Origin: Anaerolineales bacterium UBA5069
GTDB lineage: Bacteria; Chloroflexota; Anaerolineae; Caldilineales; Caldilineaceae
Direction: 5' to 3'
DNA: 12,935 nucleotides
Assembly: GCA_002415895.1 (NCBI GenBank)
Contig: DIAV01000232.1
Coordinates: 1 to 12,935 of the forward strand
The notes beneath the pieces were generated by a model. It did not search any database and was not told the origin of the DNA. It worked only from the letters and a program-made list of their open reading frames with translations. Made by a program: the position numbers and the translations under genes. Positions 7,448-12,935 of the stretch are shown here, piece after piece. How positions within the stretch are numbered: position 1 is the stretch's first letter; every line of letters begins with the position of its first letter.

Positions 7448-7501
7448 GGAGTGAGTTCCGTTCTATGCAAAGATGCGGGACTACAGGTAAGTGCGAAAGG
7501 C

Positions 7502-7516
7502 GCAGGCACAGCCTGC
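7502..7516 (-). terminator. Small GC-rich hairpin after the YrdB-like gene
   Basis: GCAGGC and GCCTGC form a 6-bp perfect stem with a three-base loop, one base after the TAA stop of the YrdB-like gene. On the minus strand it is followed by GCCTTTCG, so only a short T-run. It may be a weak terminator or attenuator before the M24 gene, or a chance palindrome. Confidence 0.35.
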
Positions 7517-7517
7517 A

Positions 7518-7895
7518 TTAGGGGCCGGGCGGCGGTGCACCGCGCAGCAGCCAAAGGACACGGTCGTAGGAAAGCAGATAGTGGAGCAGCGTGAGGCCAC
7601 CCAGCGTGAGCGCCCAGCCCGACCGATTGGCGGCATAGAGCGCGGCGGTAGCAGCGCCAAAGAGGAGTAGTTCCAGCAGCAGACGCACAACGCCCGGCAC
7701 TTGCACGACGGGCGGGCCGCCGTCATTGGGCACACGGAAGACACCCCACAGCGCCGCGGCCAAAAGCGGCAGCCCAATCGCGGCCACAAGGCGCCAGCCA
7801 TCCGCACCCAGCCGCCAGCCGGCTACAGCCAGCGCCGCCAGCATGGCAAGCTCCAAAAGGAAGCGCGTGACCAGCATAACAGGGTTTTGCGACAT
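7518..7895 (-). CDS. YrdB/DUF2568-type four-helix membrane protein
   Basis: The product is 125 residues with four hydrophobic helices (about 7-27, 36-54, 69-90 and 94-112), so an inner-membrane protein. The N-terminal LVTRFLLELAMLAAL helix and the GLPLLAAALWGVFRVPND segment at the end of helix 2, followed by VVRLLLELLLFGAA, are typical of the YrdB/DUF2568 family. The function of that family is unknown. An in-frame GTG at 7910 is possible, but the ATG at 7895 has AAGGAA five bases upstream and is preferred. The gene follows the giant LTD gene by 111 nt and precedes the M24 peptidase by 70 nt. The context gives no clear functional clue. Family assignment is from recalled pattern and moderately sure; membrane nature is certain. 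Confidence 0.75.
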   Translation of the reverse strand: MSQNPVMLVTRFLLELAMLAALAVAGWRLGADGWRLVAAIGLPLLAAALWGVFRVPNDGGPPVVQVPGVVRLLLELLLFGAATAALYAANRSGWALTLGGLTLLHYLLSYDRVLWLLRGAPPPGP

Positions 7896-7957
7896 GACAC
7901 TTCCTTGCACAATGCCTCAGTTGCAACAGTGTGCGTCTAGTGTACAACGGCTTGCCT

Positions 7958-7986
7958 GCCGCGCACCAAGCGCAATCCTGCGCGGC
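7958..7986 (-). terminator. GC-rich hairpin downstream of the giant LTD gene
   Basis: GCCGCGCA (7958-7965) and TGCGCGGC (7979-7986) form an 8-bp stem with a 13-base loop, about 20 nt beyond the stop codon at 8007 on the minus strand. It lacks a downstream T-run, so it is only a candidate terminator. The rest of the 111-nt gap holds no convincing promoter. Confidence 0.35.
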
Positions 7987-8006
7987 GCGTTTGCACATCA
8001 CAACGG

Positions 8007-11000
8007 TCAGTCGTTTGCAATCAGTTCCAGGTCGCTCGGCCAGCGCACGAGGACGCGGTAGCCACCGTTCCACGGTGCGGCGCGCGCCATTTGGCTCACC
8101 ACGCCCGTCACGCGCCAGCGTTGGCCGGGCAGCGCCGCGGGGCGGGGCCAGCCCAGGCTGCGCGCCACCATGACGCGCACAGCCGGCGCCTGGGGTTGCG
8201 CGGGGTCGTGCAGGTAGAGGCTATCCCCGTCGGCCCATGCGACAACGCCGGTGAAGCGCACAAGCCGTCCCTCAAAGGCCTCGCCAATGGCGGTAACGTG
8301 GGTGGCAAGCGGCTGCGGCAGCGCGCCCGCGCCTGTTGCGGCAATTGCGGCAGGCGTGTCAATGCGCAGTTCGCGCTCGCCGCGAAAGGTTGTCAATTCT
8401 CCGTGCGCCACCACCACATCGCCCGGGGCGAGGGCTGGGAAGTCGCCAATGGGCAGAAAGACGCGCAGGCCGGCCCCACAGTCACCCGCGTCCTCGGGCG
8501 CGCCACTCGTTTCTGCAATGTAGAGCGTGCTGTGCAGCAGGCCCGGCGGCAGGATGACCACGCCGCGCACTGTTGCCTCAACTCGAATGCCCAGGGCGCG
8601 CGCCGTGGCGACATCTGCAACGCCCGGGAGTCCGGGGGCAGCGGCTGCAGGCACCGCATCGATAGCGCTGGCAGGCGACGCGCCCACCATCATCGCGTTG
8701 GCGCCGGCGGGCGCGTTTTCCACAGCACCCTGTAATGCGGCGACCTGGACAACGGGCGCGTCCGCTGCGTCCTGCGGCACGGGTTCGAGGCGCGTGCCGT
8801 CGCCCACACGCACAAAGCGGGTGTCCGGCTCTGCCTCCTCCCAAAAGACCTCATCGGCAAGGCCACCACCGGGCAGGAAGAGGTAGAGGTGATCGCGCGC
8901 ATCATTGAGTACAAGGTGCGTCTCGCTGCGCCACAGCAGCAATTCCGCCTGGGCGGGGAGCACATGCGCCGCAGTGAAGGTAAAGCGCGCTGAACCTTCG
9001 GCGGCGGTGTTGCTGTCAAACAACTGCCATCCCGCCAATGCGACCGGCTGTGCGCCGCGGTTGATGAGCCTGACGTACTCATCGCCGCTGTCGATGTTGC
9101 CGTCGCCATTCCAATCACGCGTGGGGCGGGGCAGCGCCTCAATCATCTGAATGGCCATACGCATACTGTCGGCCAAAGGCTGTGCCACGTGGATGGGGGC
9201 GCTGATGGCAAAGGCGCCGTCGGCGCGGGTGGCGGTGGCATGGAACCAGGCGTCGGGCGGCGCAAGCAGGGTTTGGGACCACGCCCCGCCGCTTTGTGTA
9301 TCAGCTTCGGCCACAGGCACGCCATTTTGCCAGAGGGTGACATGCAGTGCGCCGCCGCGGGAATCCCCGGCGCGCACGGTGAAGGGCAGCGCGTTGGCGG
9401 GCGCTACTATCCCGCCCATCCACACACGGTCGTTGCCGGCGGTGAGCGCGAGCCAGAGGCCTGCATCGCTGCTCAGCCAGCCGCGGCGTGCGGCCAATGC
9501 GGCGGTCAAGGCGTCCGGCGCGGCGGAGGGTGCAGCCAGCCCGGTGTAACGCGGCGCGGGCAGCGCGACGGCAAAGGGTGCAGTCAAGCCGCTCCCGGCA
9601 GGCAGCAGCGGGCCGCCGGCAGCGCGCCAACTCTCCAACAGGGCAGCAGCGGCAGCAGAGGATGCAAGCGCATCAGCCGGGCGCGCGGCAAGGCTGGGGA
9701 TCTCCGCGAGCGTCGGTGCGTCGCCCTTGCGCCAGAGCAGCGGCGCGCCCTGATCGCGCGCCCAGGGCAGGAGCGCATAGCGGTCATCCAGCCCGGCGGG
9801 CCATGCGTTGGCATCGGGGCGCGTGCCGGCAAAGATGACAGCGCTATCGCCATCACCCTGCCAGCCCCAGGCGGGCAGCAGAGTGACCGGCGCATTGGCA
9901 ATGGGCGCGTGGGGTTTGGGATCGGCGAGCGCTATGAAGTCGAGACCCAGCGCCGCCGCTGCGGCCAGCAGCGCGCGCGGCGGCAGTGCAGCGCCCGACC
10001 AGGTGCTTGGCGCATCGAGCACACCCCAATAGGCGTGTAGATCGCCCGGCAGCGTCACAGGCGCATGGGGTGCGGGTGCGGGCCATTGCAACGCCTCAAG
10101 GGGTGCTGCGGGCAGCAGCGCCCAGCGGTCGGGCACATTGGGTGCAGACACAAAGTCGGGGCCGGGTACGCGCTGGAGCGCGTGTCCATCCGGCGCATCG
10201 AGCCGCCCTGCCAGCCCCAGCGCGGCGCAGTCACCGTCGCCATAGCAGAGCGCATCGGCCAGCACACCGGCGGGGTTCAGCAGTACCAGTTCATCGCCAC
10301 CATCGTCGAGTGCAAAGGCGCCGCCCGCGAGCCAGGCATTGCGCGCCAATATGGGCGTGCCGGCGCTGCCCGAATTGTCTGCCTCAAACTGGGCATCGGG
10401 GGCCACAAGCCAGCGGGCGGCAAAGCCCGCGCCGCTGCGCGCCACAATGTATGCGCCGCCCGGCGGAATCTGCGCGTCGGCAGGCAGGAAGGCGATGGCT
10501 TCGGCATCACCCGGGCGGGAAGCGTCGCCCAGTTGCCAGCCGGAGAGGACTACGCTGTCGCCGCTTGTATTCACCAACACAATGTACTCGCCTTCGCTGC
10601 CGCGGTAGAAGACTTCATCCATTTGCAGCGCTGATGGCGGCGCGCCCGAGGCCGGACGCGGCCACGCCGCCGGCAGGGGCGGCGCGGGGGTGAACGTGGG
10701 TGGGATGGAGGTGGGCGGTGCGGGGGGCGGCGTCCACGCTGCGCCCGGGCTGCCCCAATCCCCGGCTGAGCCGGGCCACGGCTGCCATGCGAGGGCCCAC
10801 CGCGGCGCAGCGTCGAAGGTCATGCGCTCCAGGCTGCGGCCGGGGAGAACCTGGGGCGAGTCCGGCGCATTGCCCCAGGCGGCGCTCTCCATCAGTTGCC
10901 CATCCGCGCTGTACAGCTCGAGCGCATCGGCATCGTCCAGCACAAGGCCCGGTAACAGGCCGTTGGCAACGACGCCGCCGTTCTGCAGGGGGCTACGCAC

Positions 11001-11354
11001 TTCGGTCAACACGGCGTAGCCACCCGGATCAATCCACAGGTCATTGACAAGGGTGGCGCTGTAGCCGCTGCGGATGCGTACCTGCCAGCCGGCAAGGTTC
11101 ACACCCTCTGCGCCGGTGTTGAAGAGTTCAATCCATTCACCGCCGCTGTCGGGCACGGCGCGAGGATTGGGCTGCACTTCGCTGAGGGCGATGCGCGCCG
11201 GTGGCGGCGCGTCCTGCGCGAGTGTGTGGCGTGAAAGGAGTGCCAGGAATGGCAGAAGAAGGAGCAGGAGAAACAGGCAGCGACTGGCCAGGACACCCCA
11301 GCCAGTGGGGTCGCACGTCGTATGGATGCGCAGGTGGGGCGCCTGCATGTCCAT
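8007..11354 (-). CDS. Giant secreted multidomain protein: three lamin-tail domains, degenerate PHP-like domain, two OB-folds
   Basis: The product is 1115 residues. A signal anchor or signal peptide (hydrophobic 21-41, cleavage zone near TLAQD) leads to a lamin-tail domain (about 53-165, GEWIELFN at 72-79). A Pro-rich linker, a second LTD (about 242-376) and a PHP/CehA-like region (about 437-650) follow, then a third LTD (about 739-850) whose start holds an EF-hand-like loop DWNGDGNIDSGD (747-758). Two OB-fold-like domains (about 912-1000 and 1018-1112) end the protein. LTD and OB modules are common in secreted nucleases and surface proteins; no nuclease motif is seen here. The PHP-like region keeps DLH (438-440) but has lost most ligands: the usual T-D-H is A-D-P (476-478). 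The ATG at 11354 has AGGAGG six bases upstream, better than the upstream ATG at 11399. Extracellular binding or adhesion is inferred. No sorting signal or C-terminal helix is visible, so it is probably released or held by other means. Confidence 0.85.
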   Translation of the reverse strand: MDMQAPHLRIHTTCDPTGWGVLASRCLFLLLLLLPFLALLSRHTLAQDAPPPARIALSEVQPNPRAVPDSGGEWIELFNTGAEGVNLAGWQVRIRSGYSATLVNDLWIDPGGYAVLTEVRSPLQNGGVVANGLLPGLVLDDADALELYSADGQLMESAAWGNAPDSPQVLPGRSLERMTFDAAPRWALAWQPWPGSAGDWGSPGAAWTPPPAPPTSIPPTFTPAPPLPAAWPRPASGAPPSALQMDEVFYRGSEGEYIVLVNTSGDSVVLSGWQLGDASRPGDAEAIAFLPADAQIPPGGAYIVARSGAGFAARWLVAPDAQFEADNSGSAGTPILARNAWLAGGAFALDDGGDELVLLNPAGVLADALCYGDGDCAALGLAGRLDAPDGHALQRVPGPDFVSAPNVPDRWALLPAAPLEALQWPAPAPHAPVTLPGDLHAYWGVLDAPSTWSGAALPPRALLAAAAALGLDFIALADPKPHAPIANAPVTLLPAWGWQGDGDSAVIFAGTRPDANAWPAGLDDRYALLPWARDQGAPLLWRKGDAPTLAEIPSLAARPADALASSAAAAALLESWRAAGGPLLPAGSGLTAPFAVALPAPRYTGLAAPSAAPDALTAALAARRGWLSSDAGLWLALTAGNDRVWMGGIVAPANALPFTVRAGDSRGGALHVTLWQNGVPVAEADTQSGGAWSQTLLAPPDAWFHATATRADGAFAISAPIHVAQPLADSMRMAIQMIEALPRPTRDWNGDGNIDSGDEYVRLINRGAQPVALAGWQLFDSNTAAEGSARFTFTAAHVLPAQAELLLWRSETHLVLNDARDHLYLFLPGGGLADEVFWEEAEPDTRFVRVGDGTRLEPVPQDAADAPVVQVAALQGAVENAPAGANAMMVGASPASAIDAVPAAAAPGLPGVADVATARALGIRVEATVRGVVILPPGLLHSTLYIAETSGAPEDAGDCGAGLRVFLPIGDFPALAPGDVVVAHGELTTFRGERELRIDTPAAIAATGAGALPQPLATHVTAIGEAFEGRLVRFTGVVAWADGDSLYLHDPAQPQAPAVRVMVARSLGWPRPAALPGQRWRVTGVVSQMARAAPWNGGYRVLVRWPSDLELIAND

Positions 11355-11360
11355 GGCGGC

Positions 11361-11366
11361 CCTCCT
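11361..11366 (-). promoter_or_regulatory. Ribosome binding site AGGAGG of the giant LTD gene
   Basis: A full AGGAGG lies six bases before the ATG at 11354 on the minus strand. It fixes this start over the ATG at 11399, which lies inside the arm of the intergenic hairpin. Confidence 0.85.
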
Positions 11367-11389
11367 GGTGGGGCCGGGGAACAAAGCAT

Positions 11390-11457
11390 AATTGATCATT
11401 GAAGATTGATGATTGGGGCATGCAGGAGCCCAACCATCAAGTCTGCAATGATCAATT
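11390..11457. repeat. Long imperfect inverted repeat (hairpin) between the two LTD genes
   Basis: The arms 11390-11415 and 11431-11457 are complementary over 26-27 bases with two mismatches and one single-base bulge, separated by a 15-base GC-rich loop. The outermost 12 bases of the arms (AATTGATCATTG and its complement) pair perfectly. The arms carry degenerate copies of the ATGATCA heptamer also found at 12-35. On the minus strand the hairpin lies after the stop of the small LTD gene (11499) and before the start of the giant LTD gene, so it could act as a terminator, an mRNA-stabilising element, or a small mobile repeat. Confidence 0.75.
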
Positions 11458-11482
11458 ATCCATGATCTCTGTTCAATTCACC
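11448..11482. repeat. Degenerate ATGATCA heptad array
   Basis: Reading the plus strand in steps of seven from 11448 gives ATGATCA, ATTATCC, ATGATCT, CTGTTCA and ATTCACC. The first and third units match the units at 12-32. The array overlaps the right arm of the inverted repeat. The last units are weakly conserved. Confidence 0.5.
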
Positions 11483-11484
11483 AA
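11455..11484 (-). promoter_or_regulatory. Candidate promoter of the giant LTD gene
   Basis: On the minus strand TTGGTG (11484-11479) is followed after 18 nt by GATAAT (11460-11455). The hexamers match the sigma-70 consensus at 4 and 5 of 6 positions. If used, the transcript would begin near 11448 and most of the hairpin would lie in the leader. The AT-rich repeat makes chance matches likely, so this is tentative. Confidence 0.35.
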
Positions 11485-11498
11485 GCACTACGTCTCAA

Positions 11499-12902
11499 CT
11501 ACGGCGCGGGCGCAACCGGCACACGCACCGTAGGCATGTAGTTCTTGTTCTCGCACAACTTGTTGGCCTTGCCCGCCGTGGGGCAAACGAGCAACTGGAA
11601 GCTGGCCTTGTTGTTGGCGCTGCCCGCACCATCGGGGAAGCGCCCCATGGCCACATTGTCGGTCTGCTTGCCAAAATCAAGGCCGTCAATCTGCACGGTG
11701 CCTTGTGCGCCAAAGAGCGCGAGGAAATCGCCATCCTTGTTCAGGCTGAAGTTGGTGTGGGTTGGCCCCTGCTCAGCATCGTCGTCGAGCCAGAAAATGA
11801 TAAACCCCTTGGCAGGCACGCTCAGGCCGTTGGGAATGGCGTACATGGTTGTCTCGCGCAGGCTGTCGGTGAGGAAGAGGCCGTCCAGCGCAATGGGCGA
11901 CGCCGCAGGGTTGTAGATCTCCATCCAGTCGGGGAATTCGCCGGGGTCGTCCACGTCCTCCACCAGACCATTGTTTTCCGCCATAAACTCATTGATACGC
12001 AGTACAGGCGCGACATAGCCGACAACATAACCGTTCCACTGGGCGCGCGCTTCATTGCTTTCGTTATCTACGGCGCGCACCTGGTAGGCGACAAAGGTGC
12101 CGTTGGGCTGGGGCGGAATTGTGGCCTGCCACTTGTTGGCGGGCTGGCCGGCCATGGGCAATGAAATGGCCGTTGTGCCTACGGTGTACACCAGCGTCGC
12201 GCTCACAATGCTTTGGTCATCGGTGATGACGGCAGTGACGATGACGCTGTCGGCGGCCTGGGGCTGCACAATGTTGCGCGTTACGCTGACAATTACGGGC
12301 GCATTCTTGCTATTGCTTTCGCCGGGCGTGGCCACGCTAAAGGCGCGCCACGTGGGGCCGCCGTCGGGGCTGCGCCCTTCGGAGACATCCTGCACCTGCA
12401 CACCAAAGTCATGTTGATCCACCTCAGCGCCGCTGGAGGTCTGATAAATGCCGATGGACTCACCGTCGGCGCTCAGGCCAAAGGTAAAGTGGCGCGCGCT
12501 GAGGGGCCGCTGGTTGGCATCCTCGCCCTGAAAGAAGAGCAGGAATCCCCCTGCCGGCACCATGACGGTTTGCGTAATGGGGTTCTTGTCGGGCCTGATG
12601 GGGTCGTCGCTGAGCGAAAGGCCCTTCATGTCCACGGCGACTGCGCCCGGGTTGTAGATCTCAATCCAGTCGGGGGTTTTTTCGGGCTGTGCCGGGTCAA
12701 TCACAAGGCTGCCGTTTGCGGCCATGAACTCATTAATGCGCAGCGCTGCCTGCGCCGGCGGCACAGCATCGGGTGCTGCGTCCTGGGCATGGGCCACGGC
12801 GGGCAGCATGGTCACAACGAAGGCTACCACGGCCAGCCCAAGCAGACGCGCACAGGTGGGCGACGCGCTGCGAAGACGTTGGGTGAGCTGCATGAATGTC
12901 AT
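11499..12902 (-). CDS. Secreted protein with two lamin-tail domains
   Basis: The product is 467 residues. A signal peptide (1-39, hydrophobic 19-34, AVAHA cleavage zone before QDAAP) is followed by LTD 1 (about 54-198), an Ig/fibronectin-like spacer (about 202-297) and LTD 2 (about 300-437). The two LTDs are clear duplicates: LRINEFMA opens both (54-61 and 301-308), followed by PDWIEIYNP and PDWMEIYNP, a glycine-rich strand ending in LLFF or IIFW, and a Gly-Arg-x-PDG motif (176-181 and 420-425). The tail has two cysteines (440, 450) and ends YMPTVRVPVAPAP, with no membrane helix. LTDs in bacteria are all-beta modules on secreted proteins, thought to bind or link surface components; the ligand is not known. 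The ATG at 12902 has no clear ribosome binding site, and the ATG at 12893 is an alternative. The giant LTD gene lies 144 nt downstream, suggesting related surface roles. Confidence 0.88.
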   Translation of the reverse strand: MTFMQLTQRLRSASPTCARLLGLAVVAFVVTMLPAVAHAQDAAPDAVPPAQAALRINEFMAANGSLVIDPAQPEKTPDWIEIYNPGAVAVDMKGLSLSDDPIRPDKNPITQTVMVPAGGFLLFFQGEDANQRPLSARHFTFGLSADGESIGIYQTSSGAEVDQHDFGVQVQDVSEGRSPDGGPTWRAFSVATPGESNSKNAPVIVSVTRNIVQPQAADSVIVTAVITDDQSIVSATLVYTVGTTAISLPMAGQPANKWQATIPPQPNGTFVAYQVRAVDNESNEARAQWNGYVVGYVAPVLRINEFMAENNGLVEDVDDPGEFPDWMEIYNPAASPIALDGLFLTDSLRETTMYAIPNGLSVPAKGFIIFWLDDDAEQGPTHTNFSLNKDGDFLALFGAQGTVQIDGLDFGKQTDNVAMGRFPDGAGSANNKASFQLLVCPTAGKANKLCENKNYMPTVRVPVAPAP

Positions 12903-12911
12903 GTGTACACC

Positions 12912-12935
12912 ATTCTATTCGAGATTCTATTCGAG
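12912..12935. repeat. Tandem 12-bp repeat ATTCTATTCGAG at the window edge
   Basis: Two perfect copies (12912-12923 and 12924-12935) lie just upstream of the small LTD gene, and the array may continue past the window. On the minus strand each copy contains TAGAAT, a possible -10 element. The copy nearest the gene would place transcription close to the start codon, but the -35 region falls mostly outside the window. Confidence 0.6.

Noticed and set aside
6359..7594. Open frame of 411 codons on the plus strand, antisense to the M24 peptidase
   Set aside because: The minus strand encodes an M24 enzyme with all metal ligands. The antisense product is rich in Ala, His and Gly without motifs, and has no ribosome binding site.
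11355..11399. Upstream ATG at 11399 for the giant LTD gene
   Set aside because: It lies in the hairpin arm without a ribosome binding site, whereas the ATG at 11354 has AGGAGG at six bases.
11979..12742. Similar DNA segments around 11979-12004 and 12715-12742
   Set aside because: They encode the matching RINEFMA starts of the two LTDs and are explained by domain duplication, not by a separate DNA repeat.

Overview
The window is GC-rich (by eye about 60-65 % G+C) and fully bacterial, with six well-supported protein genes on the minus strand and one on the plus strand. The mix fits a Chloroflexota bacterium of the Caldilineae/Anaerolineae type: large secreted proteins with Thr/Pro linkers, lamin-tail-domain (LTD) surface proteins, a UroD-fold methyltransferase-like enzyme and a CHAT-family protein. 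This assignment is inference from style, not a database match. No rRNA, tRNA, CRISPR array or insertion sequence was seen.

Layout, left to right. A UroD-superfamily enzyme (30-1157, minus) lies downstream of a long secreted, membrane-anchored GH3-like protein (1262-4696, minus). The GH3-like gene is read from a good sigma-70-type promoter (TTGACG-N17-TATACT, minus strand). Across a 259-nt divergent intergenic region lies the only plus-strand gene (4956-6158). It encodes a 400-residue protein that joins an N-terminal domain resembling phage terminase small subunits to a C-terminal CHAT (caspase-like) peptidase domain. A perfect 14-bp inverted repeat (6168-6200) separates it from the convergent group on the right. 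That group, read right to left, is a small two-LTD secreted protein (11499-12902), a giant LTD/PHP-like/OB-fold secreted protein (8007-11354), a four-helix membrane protein of the YrdB/DUF2568 type (7518-7895) and an M24 metallopeptidase (6218-7447).

The most interesting items are as follows. (1) The terminase-like/CHAT fusion, with its own regulatory region holding a near-perfect palindrome that differs by one base from the Gram-positive LexA core and three CATTGTCT copies. (2) Two enzyme folds that appear catalytically dead but are kept in large secreted proteins: a GH3 domain without the nucleophile Asp and without the His/Asp acid-base loop, and a PHP domain with lost metal ligands. (3) A family of period-7 ATGATCA repeats at three intergenic sites. 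At one site they supply the stop codon of a gene, and at another they form the arms of a long hairpin.

No operon spanning the whole window is evident. The two LTD genes, the YrdB-like gene and the M24 peptidase are co-oriented with gaps of 144, 111 and 70 nt. The GH3-like and UroD-like genes are co-oriented with a 104-nt gap. Functional links between neighbours are therefore only suggestive. The secreted proteins point to cell-surface or extracellular roles, and the CHAT protein to a stand-alone stress or defence role.
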